Below are positions 8,281 to 16,238 of a stretch of DNA of 64,000 nt, one piece after another. Origin of the DNA: Lachnospiraceae bacterium (GTDB taxonomy: Bacteria > Bacillota > Clostridia > Lachnospirales > Lachnospiraceae); NCBI GenBank assembly GCA_017622845.1, contig JAGAQJ010000026.1:1-64000 (forward strand), given 5' to 3'. Each line of letters begins with the position of its first letter. Within the stretch, counting starts at the first letter, position 1. The translations under genes were made by a program, and so were the position numbers. The notes beneath the pieces are model-generated. The model worked only from the letters and a program-made list of their open reading frames with translations. It had not been told where the DNA came from and did no database searches.

Positions 8281-8678
8281 GTATAAGCAAGAAGCCTTGA
8301 AAACGGTGGGTTTTAGGCATTTTGACAAGATACACAATAGGAATTTATAACAAATTTTATAACATAAGCATGACAAAAGGTCACTTTAATAGTGTCCTTT
8401 TTATTTTTGGTGTCAGATTATGACACCTTAATAAGGTGGAATTACGATTTATGCTTCCTGATGCACAACATCTGAAAGATGATAGTGCCTGCAATATCAC
8501 AGGTATTGGCAGCAGAGATTGTAAATGAATCATAGTCCGGAATCCGGAGCAGGACTCTCTGGAATATTTGAAACAAGTGGGATATGATAATCTTAGACAG
8601 ATGAAAAGCAGCGCATGCAGCAGATGCAGGGAGCGCATCAGGAAGCAGCAATGACAACGAAAGGAAAAGGTGAATCAG
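8281..8678. other. Left end of the element, non-coding
   Basis: This 398-base stretch holds the arm-like motifs TTTTAGGCAT (8311) and TTATAACATAAG (8357), a probable terminator at 8379-8402, and a hairpin GGTGTCA-GATTA-TGACACC (8409-8427). A reading frame ending in CSRCRERIRKQQ at 8656 lacks a convincing start. GGGAGCGCATCAGGAAGC at 8629 is repeated exactly at 15704. Confidence 0.55.
8379..8402 (+). terminator. Terminator near the left end of the element
   Basis: GGTCACT (8379-8385) pairs with AGTGTCC (8391-8397) with one mismatch, followed by TTTTTATTTTT. It would insulate the element from transcription entering from the truncated fur gene. Confidence 0.6.
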
Positions 8679-9551
8679 ATGACCAATGAACAGTTAGTAG
8701 AGTGTATCCAAAACAATCAGAATGTACAATCACATATGTTGGAATTATGGCAGCAGAACAGCGGATATATTGCTAAAATTGCCATGAAATATAGGGGCTA
8801 TGAGGACATTGAGGATTTAAAGCAGCAGGGCTATATGGGGCTGTGCGAAGCAGTCAGAGGGTACAATCCAAGTGAAGGAGTGAAGTTTTTGTCATATGCT
8901 TCTTTCTGGATAAAGCAGAGTATGAGGCGGTATATTGAAGAATGCAGCCGTTTAGTGCGTATACCAAGCGGAACAGGCGCGCATATTGAGTCATACAAGA
9001 AGCTTACTGCTGCCATGCTGTCATATTACGGACGGAGACCGACAGACCAAGAAGCATGTGCATATATGGGCATAAGTGACAGTAAGCTTGGCATAATAAA
9101 ACAGGGCTTGCAATTTGACAGTATAAGGTCAATAGATGTACCGATAGGGGAAGATGACAACACCTGCCTTTATGAGCTGATACAGGGCACAGAGGACACG
9201 GAGAACACCATTGTTGACAGCATGCAGATGGAACAGCTAAAAGAAATATTGTGGAATATGGTTGCAGAGCTTCCACAGGACGAGCAGGAAGTCATCAAGT
9301 TAAAGTATCAGGATAACCAGACAATGAAGGAAATAGCTGACACTATGCAGTTTGACAGTAGCCAAGATGCTGTAAACATTCATGCAAAGGCGATAAACGA
9401 GCTGCAGAGACCGCACAGGAGAAATAAACTGCGTATATTATGTGATGAATATATTGACACGGAAGCAAGGCACGCAACAGGTGTAGCAGTCTTTAATCGC
9501 ACATGGACAAGTGCGACAGAACGGACAGCCTTGAAGCTGATGCAGGGATAA
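8679..9551 (+). CDS. Element-encoded sigma-70 family RNA polymerase sigma factor
   Basis: The product (290 aa) has region 2 (YEDIEDLKQQGYMGLCEAV, FLSYASFWIKQSMRRYIEE), a region 3-like segment (RRPTDQEACAYMGISDSKL) and region 4 (LPQDEQEVIKLKYQDNQTMKEIADTM). It is larger than ECF factors and closer to group 3 sigma factors. The ATG at 8679 follows AAGGTGA; a GTG at 8670 is also in frame. A 60-residue tail after region 4 has no recognised family. A sigma on such a small element suggests dedicated transcription of its own genes or redirection of the host polymerase; the cognate promoters are not known. Confidence 0.88.
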   Translation: MTNEQLVECIQNNQNVQSHMLELWQQNSGYIAKIAMKYRGYEDIEDLKQQGYMGLCEAVRGYNPSEGVKFLSYASFWIKQSMRRYIEECSRLVRIPSGTGAHIESYKKLTAAMLSYYGRRPTDQEACAYMGISDSKLGIIKQGLQFDSIRSIDVPIGEDDNTCLYELIQGTEDTENTIVDSMQMEQLKEILWNMVAELPQDEQEVIKLKYQDNQTMKEIADTMQFDSSQDAVNIHAKAINELQRPHRRNKLRILCDEYIDTEARHATGVAVFNRTWTSATERTALKLMQG

Positions 9552-10822
9552 AGTAAAAGGCAATCCCCCCCTAAAATGGCTCAGGCAGCAGGAACGCAAA
9601 GACCGACAGCACAGATTGATTTAACATGCAGGCTCACATTAAGGGGGTGTGGTACTGGATATAAATCACCTAACCGCAACTGGAAGGGTGATTTTTTATT
9701 GCTGTGACTAACTGTAAGGCATCAAATAAAGTTCAAAAGGAAAGCGCTGTAGAAAGCGCCACTAAAAGTAAAAACGCCAATATAAGACGAATCTGAGCAT
9801 AAGCGGCAGAAGCTGACATTTAAGTGAATAGGTTCTTTGAATGATTTGAAAAACGTGTTGAGGGTTGGCAAGCCCGGGGTCGGGCTAGCTATAATAATTT
9901 TTTCTTTCACAATGCCGAATTGGAGCGCATGCAGAGCCGGAAAAGCAGCTTTTTCTGTGCTGAATTTCGGCAGAGCTGCATTGTCGCTTTGGGTGCGAAC
10001 GTTAAAGCGAACGTTCTGAGGGCAATTTACTGTATACAGTAATAGAAAAATACCGTAAATATGAGGAATAATAAGCTTTTTACGAATCAGGAACAGTCGC
10101 TTTGAAAGCGAACGCATGCTGGGAAATGCTAGAGCTGTAAGAATTATGCAACTGAAAGTACAGGCGTGTCAGAATCTGACACAAAGCTGTAAGAAATGTA
10201 AATACAGAGTGGATAAAAAAGTTGACAAAAGCTTACATTTTCACATATATAGTAAATTAATCTGATTCTTAAATCCGGAGCATGGCAGCAGTACAGACAA
10301 TATTTGAAAGCGAACGTATGATGGAAAATGATGGAGCTGTAAGAATATGCCACTAAAAGCAAAAACGCCAATATAAGCTGGTTTAGAGCGCCAAAAGCGG
10401 CAACTTTGAGAGCGAACGTAAAAGCGAACGTTCGCAACGAATACCCTAAGAAACCCTAAGGATAAAATACAGTATACAGCAATGGAACGTTTGGGCATTG
10501 GCAGCAGGCAGGGAACAGATAATATGTGCAAAACTGCTGCTATTGCTCAATCCGGCAGCAGGGCGAACGGTTAAAACACTGATATACAGCAATGTGCAAG
10601 AAACTATAAAAAAGTGACGGCTGAAAAGTTGTATGAAAATGCTGAAATTCGCGGAATGTGCAAGATATGAAAATATGGAGGTAGATTTTATATCATTCGA
10701 TTTGATATCATTTAGGAGTAACTAATCATCACCTGACAAAGAAAAGTGCAGCACACGCCCCCACGTGAGCGCACAGAGGTATTGAACAGGTCAGGCATTT
10801 CAAAGAAAGGAATATTGTAGAA
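9552..10822. other. 1.27-kb non-coding region with iteron-like repeats (possible origin)
   Basis: No convincing gene is seen. GCGAACG occurs seven times (9995, 10007, 10108, 10310, 10412, 10424, 10563), usually as AAAGCGAACG, twice in pairs 12 bases apart. A 44-base block around TTTGAAAGCGAACG is repeated at 10101 and 10304. GCCACTAAAAG followed by AAAAACGCCAATATAAG occurs at 9758 and 10349. TATACAG(C/T)AA occurs three times. On an element with an HUH Rep this suggests a replication or transfer origin, but regulatory sites for the element's sigma factor are an alternative. Confidence 0.55.
9664..9697 (+). terminator. Terminator downstream of the sigma factor gene
   Basis: AATCACC (9664-9670) pairs with GGTGATT (9687-9693), running into TTTTTT. 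It ends the sigma factor transcript about 110 bases after its stop. Confidence 0.65.
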
Positions 10823-10930
10823 ATGTACACAAAAGAAATTATTCGAATGGCTAAGAAAATCAGAAATGAAAAATTCTTGCGGCGCATTTATGTATCAATG
10901 AGGGATTTTTTAAGGGAAACAGGGGGATAA
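10823..10930 (+). CDS. Small element protein, 35 aa
   Basis: A short frame with AAAGGAA 11 bases upstream encodes a basic peptide with the core IIRMAKKIRNEKFLRRIYVS. Short proteins with a similar EKFLRRIY pattern are common in mobile elements of gut clostridia, but no function is known. It ends against the convergent repressor gene; GGGGGATAATTCCCCC between them may terminate both. Confidence 0.5.
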   Translation: MYTKEIIRMAKKIRNEKFLRRIYVSMRDFLRETGG

Positions 10931-10937
10931 TTCCCCC

Positions 10938-11300
10938 TTATTCTATGTCAAGGAGCTTCTTCATAAAGACCTCAATCTGCTTTAACACTTCTGGATTCGT
11001 TTCGGCAATTGCATTTACCCATCTTATAATTGTCTCGTTATCCGTTCTTTGGAGATTTCCTACATTGGCTGCATAGCGGTCATCAGGATTGACAGGCGCA
11101 TACATTTCACCTTCTCCAGTCCGGAGCCAATTTTCATCAACATTAAATTCACGGCAGATTAAAAGTAATGTAGAGTCACTAGGCTCAATATTTCCCATTT
11201 CGTAAGCAGCTATTGTTTGTCTCTTTAATCCAAGTCTATCAGCAAATTTTTGCTGAGTTAAGTTCAAATATTTTCTAAGTTCTTTTATACGCTCTTTCAA
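10938..11300 (-). CDS. XRE/CI-type repressor
   Basis: The 120-residue product has a Cro/CI helix-turn-helix at residues 5-60 (LTQQKFADRLGLKRQTIAAYE) and a short C-terminal part ending in a hydrophobic helix. It is transcribed away from the long rightward gene cluster, and the 120-base gap between the two holds a strong promoter with repeated operator-like sites. This is the layout of a temperate-phage or ICE master repressor. The lack of a LexA/CI peptidase domain means induction is not by RecA-stimulated self-cleavage. Confidence 0.87.
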   Translation of the reverse strand: MKERIKELRKYLNLTQQKFADRLGLKRQTIAAYEMGNIEPSDSTLLLICREFNVDENWLRTGEGEMYAPVNPDDRYAANVGNLQRTDNETIIRWVNAIAETNPEVLKQIEVFMKKLLDIE

Positions 11301-11338
11301 AGTTTACACCCCCTTCAAAGTAATAATAACAACAAAAA

Positions 11339-11406
11339 GCAATTAAGTCAACAAAAAAGTATTGACAATCGCTATTTAATTGCCTATAATTGCAATTAAA
11401 TCAACA
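11339..11406 (+). promoter_or_regulatory. Strong rightward promoter with repeated operators of the element
   Basis: TTGACA (11362-11367) and TATAAT (11385-11390) are 17 bases apart. GCAATTAAGTCAACA (11339-11353) and GCAATTAAATCAACA (11392-11406) are direct repeats flanking the promoter, and TTAATTGC (11376-11383) makes a dyad with GCAATTAA (11392-11399) around the -10 box. This is the likely operator of the divergent CI-like repressor. Confidence 0.75.
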
Positions 11407-11423
11407 GAAAGGAGTTGACACAT

Positions 11424-11612
11424 ATGTCAGAAATCAAAAGAAGCGTAAAGCTGACAGATGACCCATTAACCAATATCCACATCATGGTACCCATGCTGAA
11501 TGATAAGGCGCGAGAAGCAGTATCTTATCTCATGTATGGCTGTTTCCTCGGAGAGACGCTGTCAGACAGCAAGGCAGGAACACAGACAGCCGCAGGCAGC
11601 AGAGGAGAATAA
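11424..11612 (+). CDS. Small hypothetical protein, first gene of the rightward cluster
   Basis: The 62-residue product contains TNIHIMVPMLNDKAREAVSY and starts at an ATG with AAAGGAG upstream. In-frame TTG at 11415 is less likely. It is the first gene after the element's strong promoter, where phages place a Cro-like or antirepressor gene, but no HTH is visible. Function unknown. Confidence 0.65.
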   Translation: MSEIKRSVKLTDDPLTNIHIMVPMLNDKAREAVSYLMYGCFLGETLSDSKAGTQTAAGSRGE

Positions 11613-11723
11613 GATAACTGCTGCCAAATGATAATTTCGGACATGGTGATTGTCATTTAGCACTGGATTATGTCAGGCAGCAGAGGAAAAAATGAACTAT
11701 TGAAACAGGCAGGGGGGTGAAAG

Positions 11724-11930
11724 TTGTTGCAAATTTTAAAGACTGTAAGAAGTAGAAATATAAATAAAAAGCATATAACAATCCGGATAGATACAGATAA
11801 GGAGGAAAGCAAGGAAAATATTAAAAGCATAGAAAATAGTGTCCGAATGTTGGTCCATAATCTAAACAAACATTCGGACGATAAATACAGTTATGAACTT
11901 ATGGTTTTAAGACTACGAAATCTTGAGTGA
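11724..11930 (+). CDS. Small hypothetical protein with TTG start
   Basis: The 68-residue frame begins at TTG (11724) preceded by AGGGGGGTGA; no internal ATG gives a sensible protein. The product is charged and predicted helical (NKHITIRIDTDKEESKENI) with no recognised family. Its end overlaps the convergent gene at 11913 by 18 bases. Confidence 0.5.
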   Translation: MLQILKTVRSRNINKKHITIRIDTDKEESKENIKSIENSVRMLVHNLNKHSDDKYSYELMVLRLRNLE

Positions 11931-12350
11931 ATTAATAAAGTGTGCCAACTTTGCTTGCAGATTGCGCGCAGGAACAGAAGCTGCCTGTATTTCCCTAATG
12001 GTTTCCTTGGAATATTGCGGATTTTCTGCACATTCCTTGAAATATTCCAAGGCGTTATCAACGGCATGTTTTAAGGTGAAAATTTCATCATAAGAAAAGA
12101 CAATTGCTGCGAAATCGTCCCGAGAAAATCGGGCAGGGGTATCAGCGACGTTATAATCTTCGGGAAGGGAAAGAGCGTAAATATCCCCGTAATCAACAGT
12201 GTTGAAATCGGACTCGATTGCGGAGAATGTAAGCGAAGTATCATTTCCCGAAGTATCGGCTTCAAGCTCTGTAAGCTCTACATACTGAAAACCGTCCATT
12301 ACCAGTTCGCAGATTTTACTTAAAAGTTCTTTAGTTTGATAAATAGCCAT
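11913..12350 (-). CDS. Hypothetical acidic protein, 145 aa
   Basis: The gene runs against the rest of the cluster, with AAAGGAG eight bases before its ATG. The product is acidic and mixed in structure (VMDGFQYVELTELEADTSG); the C-terminal part is helical (RNLQAKLAHFINSLK). No family was recognised. A reverse-oriented gene inside a phage-like early cluster is often a cargo or 'moron' gene, but its role here cannot be inferred. Confidence 0.7.
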   Translation of the reverse strand: MAIYQTKELLSKICELVMDGFQYVELTELEADTSGNDTSLTFSAIESDFNTVDYGDIYALSLPEDYNVADTPARFSRDDFAAIVFSYDEIFTLKHAVDNALEYFKECAENPQYSKETIREIQAASVPARNLQAKLAHFINSLKIS

Positions 12351-12473
12351 AATAGGACTCCTTTCATATAGGTATTTTGTAAGTAAAGTATAGGAGAGAA
12401 AACACCAAAAAGCAATAAAGGAATGGGAACCAATGAACAGAGCTTAGATTCATGAATGAAAGAAGGTGAGACA

Positions 12474-12638
12474 TTGGAGAACACAGCACAGAGTACCGCT
12501 CAGGAAATAAATGAGGAGCAGGGCAGGAAATATAAACAATGCGCTATTGAGCTGATGGGCATCGTGAATGATGCAGATATAAAATTCCTGCGACAGGTAT
12601 ACACACTAATAGCAGCCCACAACAGAAGAATAAATTGA
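12474..12638 (+). CDS. Small element protein, 54 aa
   Basis: TTG at 12474 follows AAGGTGAGA and gives MENTAQSTAQEI...; an in-frame ATG at 12456 lacks a ribosome site. The segment IKFLRQVYTLIAAHNRR resembles the EKFLRRIYVS motif of the small protein at 10823, suggesting a shared small fold. Function unknown. Confidence 0.55.
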   Translation: MENTAQSTAQEINEEQGRKYKQCAIELMGIVNDADIKFLRQVYTLIAAHNRRIN

Positions 12639-12658
12639 GAGGGGTGAGGATTTGCAGC

Positions 12659-12892
12659 ATGAACGAAAATTCGATTTTAGAGCAATTAAAGCGCGAAGCC
12701 CTTTATGCCCAGCGTTCATTCTCCACAGAGTTGCTATATCAGACCTATGGAAAAGCACAGATGGCAAGGCAGCTTGAAGCATTGACGCAATCAGAGTTCA
12801 GGGAGATTAACCATATGACGGTTTACTTTATGAATACGGATAAGGAGTATATAAGTCATTGCAACAGAGACAGGGAATTTATATTAATTTAA
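12659..12892 (+). CDS. Small hypothetical protein, 77 aa
   Basis: ATG at 12659 with GGTGAGGA about 12 bases upstream. The product is probably helical (ILEQLKREALYAQRSFSTEL) with a short beta-like C-terminus. It lies 20 bases after the preceding small gene in the same cluster. No family recognised. Confidence 0.55.
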   Translation: MNENSILEQLKREALYAQRSFSTELLYQTYGKAQMARQLEALTQSEFREINHMTVYFMNTDKEYISHCNRDREFILI

Positions 12893-12940
12893 CAGAGGGA
12901 GGGCTTAAGTAAATGACATTGTAGAGAGGGGGGAGAAGTA

Positions 12941-13048
12941 ATGAACGCGGATATGATTACAGTGCAGGACTGCATAGACATGTACCAGTACAAAAATCTG
13001 ACAGTTGTTATTGAAAATGGTCATATCGTGGGATTTGTCGGGAAATAG
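12941..13048 (+). CDS. Small element protein, 35 aa
   Basis: A short frame with GGGGGGAGAAG directly upstream encodes MNADMITVQDCIDMYQ followed by a two-strand-like end (LTVVIENGHIVGFVGK). Short proteins of this pattern occur in clostridial prophages and ICEs; function unknown. Confidence 0.5.
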   Translation: MNADMITVQDCIDMYQYKNLTVVIENGHIVGFVGK

Positions 13049-13117
13049 CACAGCAGAATAAAAACTGCTGCCAACAGGTGAGCTGTAAAGGCAGCAGGGA
13101 AGGGAAGTGAAGACAAT

Positions 13118-13303
13118 ATGGCTGAGAAAGAGGAAGCGTTTAAATGTGTGCCGACATCAAGGTCCGATATGGAACAGTACATTAAGAAAAATATTGAGAA
13201 GGTGAAAAGCTTTGAAGTCATTTATTTCATCTACTGCATGATACACAGAACAGAAAAAAATAAAACGCTCCTGCGAGTACGGCAATACCAACAGGAGCAA
13301 TGA
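13118..13303 (+). CDS. Small hypothetical protein, 61 aa
   Basis: ATG at 13118 follows GGGAAGTGA. The product is basic with a hydrophobic helix-like stretch (FEVIYFIYCMIHRTEKN). It could be a small soluble helical protein or weakly membrane-associated. No family recognised. Confidence 0.5.
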   Translation: MAEKEEAFKCVPTSRSDMEQYIKKNIEKVKSFEVIYFIYCMIHRTEKNKTLLRVRQYQQEQ

Positions 13304-13397
13304 AACAATAAAAAATAATAGGCATGTAGCAATTATATCATTCATGTTACTGCCTTGTAAAGCTGAATAGAAACGAATTTCGAAAGGAGTTTTTACC

Positions 13398-13601
13398 ATG
13401 AGTCGTAAAAATATTATAGAAGCAGTAAACGGAATGACGGATAAAATTAACCCACATTATGATATGCGTGTTATGGACCTTCGCAAAATAATTGAAGAAT
13501 ATGCACAAGACCCTATCGAATTAGTGAGCTGTAGTTTCCGGTACGGTTATATGCAAGGCATGAAAGCCGTAAGAACAGAGATGAAAACGCCGTTATGCTG
13601 A
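13398..13601 (+). CDS. Small hypothetical protein, 67 aa
   Basis: AAAGGAG lies 10 bases before the ATG. The product ends with DPIELVSCSFRYGYMQGMKA, a pattern I associate with short proteins of gut-clostridial mobile elements. It is cytoplasmic, without cofactor motifs. Function unknown. Confidence 0.6.
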   Translation: MSRKNIIEAVNGMTDKINPHYDMRVMDLRKIIEEYAQDPIELVSCSFRYGYMQGMKAVRTEMKTPLC

Positions 13602-13620
13602 TAGCAGGAGGAAATATTTA

Positions 13621-13750
13621 ATGAAATCAAGACAAGTATTAGTTTTTTTGCAATGTTTTATGGGCTTGAAGCATGTGGGGAATTAGGTCTCAGGCTTGCG
13701 TTTATGAACGGTGACATTGAAGTTACTGCATCAGGGAATATTGATTTTTG
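13621..13750 (+). pseudogene. Possible frameshifted small gene
   Basis: AGGAGG precedes an ATG at 13621 whose frame stops after 21 codons. A different frame, open across 13604-13750, gives a more protein-like sequence (MFYGLEACGELGLRLAFMNG, DIEVTASGNIDF) but has no good start. A small indel just after the start would explain both. Low certainty. Confidence 0.3.
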
Positions 13751-13779
13751 ATAAGGACTGTCAGGGAAAGGAACACTCA

Positions 13780-13890
13780 ATGAAATACAAAGAAAAGATT
13801 ATCTGGCTTTTAGACATGATGCCGGAAAACAGTCTGAAAGAACTGTATACTGCAGCCGTATATATTTTTTTACGAAAGGAGCCGGACTGA
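13780..13890 (+). CDS. Small element protein, 36 aa
   Basis: AAAGGAA precedes the ATG at 13780. The peptide contains LDMMPENSLKELYTAAVYIF, again an amphipathic helix pair like other tiny proteins in this cluster. Its TGA overlaps the next ATG by one base, indicating coupling. Confidence 0.55.
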   Translation: MKYKEKIIWLLDMMPENSLKELYTAAVYIFLRKEPD

Positions 13891-14042
13891 TGAAAGCGCA
13901 GGAGATTATAGAATTTATTCTGGATAACTACGGATTTGACACATTTTTAGAATTTGCATGGAAGCTTACAGTTATGGACAGTGGAGCAGAAGCGGAAATA
14001 CACACAGGCAGCAGGGGAAAGGAGAAATTGCATGAAGTATGA
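13890..14042 (+). CDS. Small hypothetical protein, 50 aa
   Basis: The frame starts at the ATG overlapping the preceding stop by one base and its end overlaps the next gene by 11 bases, so the three small genes look translationally linked. The N-terminus (AQEIIEFILDNYGFDTFLEF) is helical. No family recognised. Confidence 0.45.
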   Translation: MKAQEIIEFILDNYGFDTFLEFAWKLTVMDSGAEAEIHTGSRGKEKLHEV

Positions 14043-14265
14043 TGAATTATTAAAAGAACTGGAGATTCAAAAACTACAGTCAGACTTTTTTGATTATGTA
14101 TCGGGACTCACCGGAATAAGGAATCCGGAAGAAATAAAGGCAGCAGTCAAATTACTGGAGTGTACAGTGGAGTTATTAAAGTGTACCTGCAGTAATGACC
14201 CTGAATTTGTACTTGCGGTTTTAGATGATGCAAAGACAATGATAAGCAGTGAGCTTGAGGGCTGA
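14032..14265 (+). CDS. Small hypothetical protein, 77 aa
   Basis: ATG at 14032 follows GGGAAAGGAG. The product is an acidic helical protein (MKYDELLKELEIQKLQ, PEEIKAAVKLLECTVELL), perhaps a small coiled-coil adaptor. It lies 15 bases before the excisionase-like gene. Confidence 0.6.
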   Translation: MKYDELLKELEIQKLQSDFFDYVSGLTGIRNPEEIKAAVKLLECTVELLKCTCSNDPEFVLAVLDDAKTMISSELEG

Positions 14266-14280
14266 GGAAGGAGCAGACGC

Positions 14281-14508
14281 ATGAAAGGCAACGTTAACAA
14301 TAATATTAAACCATTTGAAAAGAAACAGGAACAGAAACAGGAAATCAAGCCGCGCTGGCTGCGTGTGGCGGCAGCAATGGAGTATTTCGGCATAGGGAGA
14401 AACACCCTTGACCGCATTGCAGTAGAATGTGATGCAAAAAGGAAAGTAGGAGGAAAGATTGTATTATATGATATCCAGAAGCTTGACCGCTACATATCAA
14501 CCATGTAA
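14281..14508 (+). CDS. Excisionase-like (Xis) small DNA-binding protein
   Basis: The 75-residue product has a MerR/excisionase-type winged-helix segment, RWLRVAAAMEYFGIGRNTLD, then IVLYDIQKLDRYI. This matches short Xis-like proteins of Tn916-type and IME elements that direct the integrase toward excision. It follows AGGAAGGAG, closes the small-gene cluster and is followed by a terminator at 14618, so it is co-expressed with genes under the CI-like repressor. Confidence 0.78.
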   Translation: MKGNVNNNIKPFEKKQEQKQEIKPRWLRVAAAMEYFGIGRNTLDRIAVECDAKRKVGGKIVLYDIQKLDRYISTM

Positions 14509-14822
14509 GCATACAAGCCCTTTTTAAAGCCTTTTTCTTCTTAAAGGTAAAATCTATACCATTAAGCAGAAAAAGGCAGCAGAGGGCGCACGGTGAAGCC
14601 ATAAGGCAAAAGAAAAACGGAGGAATGAACGGTTCCTCCGTTTTGTGTCAGACATTACATGCCAAGCTACGGAATGTAACGCCATACGTAAAAATATAAC
14701 CTGATTACAGTCTATATCATGTATGGCAGAAAGTCAAGAAAAAAAGGGGATTTGCGCCCCTTATTGCACTTGATAAAAGTATTAACGAACCGACAGCAGA
14801 AAAAGAAAGTCAGGGGTAATAT
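14509..14822. other. Gap before rep: terminator and GC-stem hairpin
   Basis: This 314-base stretch has no gene. It holds a terminator at 14618-14644 and a hairpin AAGGGG...CCCCTT (about 14744-14762) shortly before rep. A nick site for the HUH Rep could lie here, since rolling-circle origins are often next to rep, but no known nick motif was recognised. Confidence 0.5.
14618..14644 (+). terminator. Terminator after the excisionase-like gene
   Basis: CGGAGGAA (14618-14625) pairs perfectly with TTCCTCCG (14633-14640), followed by TTTT. It separates the small-gene/xis operon from rep. Confidence 0.8.
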
Positions 14823-15575
14823 ATGCCATACGTCAAGAGGACAACCAGAGCAGGAAAAACGCTTGAAATAGAGAAGTATTACACAAGCAGGTATAACAAG
14901 AGGGGCGGCAGCAGGGCAGCTCATGCAAAGCCTACAGAAGAACAGCAGAAGAAAATTAACACAAGGCAGGCAGAACGCAGGCTTAGGCTTCTAATGAATG
15001 CCAATTTTGGTTATGGAGATTATCATGTTGTTCTGGACTATATCCGGCACAGGGGCGAACCGGAGCGCACAAGGGAGCAGATGCGCAGGGACGCTGATAT
15101 ATTTTTAAGGGAGCTTAGGAAATTATACAGGGCAGCAGGGCTTGAGCTGAAATATATACATGTCATGGAGACAGGGCAGAAGGGCGCACGCCACCACCAT
15201 TTAGTACTGAACCACGCAGACCCTAAATTTATTCAGGCGGCATGGAAAAAAGCATACAAGGAAAATAACAGGGTGAAAATATTCCCACTGGACGAAAGCG
15301 GAAATTACAGGAAGCTCGCTGCATACTTCATAAAATACACGGATTCCCACCCAAAAGGAAGCGCCGGAGCCTTACAGGGGAAGCGGTGGAACTGCAGCAA
15401 GAATTTAGTGCGTCCGGTTCCTGAATATGAAATAATCAACAAATCATGGTTCAGGCATGAAATAAAAGCCCCGAAGGGCTACTACATAGACAAAGAGACC
15501 TTAAGAAGCGGAATCAATGATGATGAACACGGCGGCTATGAATGGCTGCACTATATATTAGTCCAACTGGAATGA
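14823..15575 (+). CDS. HUH-endonuclease replication initiator (Rep)
   Basis: The 250-residue product has the rolling-circle Rep layout: a beta strand DYHVVLDY (about 66-73), the metal-binding HUH motif in GARHHHLVLN (His124, 126), and the nicking Tyr motif LAAYFIKYTD (Tyr168 with Lys171). The length and single Tyr suit plasmid or small-phage initiators rather than conjugative relaxases, though a mobilisation role cannot be excluded. It implies that the excised element replicates as a circle. CAGGGG before the ATG is the likely ribosome site. The C-terminal 60 residues are family-specific. Confidence 0.82.
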   Translation: MPYVKRTTRAGKTLEIEKYYTSRYNKRGGSRAAHAKPTEEQQKKINTRQAERRLRLLMNANFGYGDYHVVLDYIRHRGEPERTREQMRRDADIFLRELRKLYRAAGLELKYIHVMETGQKGARHHHLVLNHADPKFIQAAWKKAYKENNRVKIFPLDESGNYRKLAAYFIKYTDSHPKGSAGALQGKRWNCSKNLVRPVPEYEIINKSWFRHEIKAPKGYYIDKETLRSGINDDEHGGYEWLHYILVQLE

Positions 15576-16238
15576 GACAGGGAAAATACACGTTGCGATG
15601 TCGCAGCGCATTTTCCGGATTGATGTTTCACGGAGTGCGGCGGCGCATCAGGGCAGCAGAAAGGGCTCTTACGACAGACTTGTGAATGAACATTGGCGGC
15701 AGTGGGAGCGCATCAGGAAGCTATAAAAGGAATATTCGAACAAATGTTAGTAAAAAACGAGTATAAAACCTAACATATCTCAGAAAATCGAACAAACGTT
15801 AGATATTCAAATATCAGTTACCTGCTGCCAATATGCAGATGAAGAACTCGAGTTTTTTTGATTCCTGATTTTGCATATGGGCAAAAAAGTGATTAAATAT
15901 GCACTATCTAACGAATAAATGAATAAACATGCAAAAGTGAATGTATAAAACTACATAATGGAATATAAGAAGCAATCTGAAAACATTACAAAAGGCTATA
16001 AACCGCGCAAATAAGGAATAGTTAGGATTTTAACAATTAACTATTTGAAAAAGAAATGTTTTGCGAATAGTTGAGCGGAAAAGATATAGAAACACTGGTT
16101 CGCGCACAAAAGCAGAAAATGAACACACTTTTTTTGCTTCGGAAGGTGTAATATGTAATGTATAAGCTCTCATGATGTTCAGAGCTTTCATTACATGCCT
16201 TTTGTCATGCTTAGGAACAGAAAAGGAGTAATGAAACA
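15576..16238. other. Gap between rep and int with short repeats and a hairpin
   Basis: A 42-codon frame at 15598-15726 (ending RLVNEHWRQWERIRKL) has no clear ribosome site and is doubtful. TCGAACAAATGTTAG and TCGAACAAACGTTAG occur at 15734 and 15789, and CTATCTAACGAATAAA (15904) carries the inverse of their end; these may be binding sites. A long hairpin lies at 16154-16195. Confidence 0.45.
16154..16195 (+). other. Stem-loop upstream of the integrase gene
   Basis: TGTAATG plus AAGCTCT pair with AGAGCT plus CATTACA across a 10-base loop. It is 45 bases before the integrase ATG, followed by only four T, so it could be an attenuator or a protein-binding dyad controlling int. Confidence 0.5.

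Noticed and set aside
9722..10117. 131-codon minus-strand frame in the non-coding part of the element
   Set aside because: It spans the short repeats, lacks a ribosome site and reads like low-complexity translation of a repeated region.
15598..15726. 42-codon frame between rep and int
   Set aside because: No clear ribosome site; kept only as a remark because its end repeats an 18-base string found at 8629.
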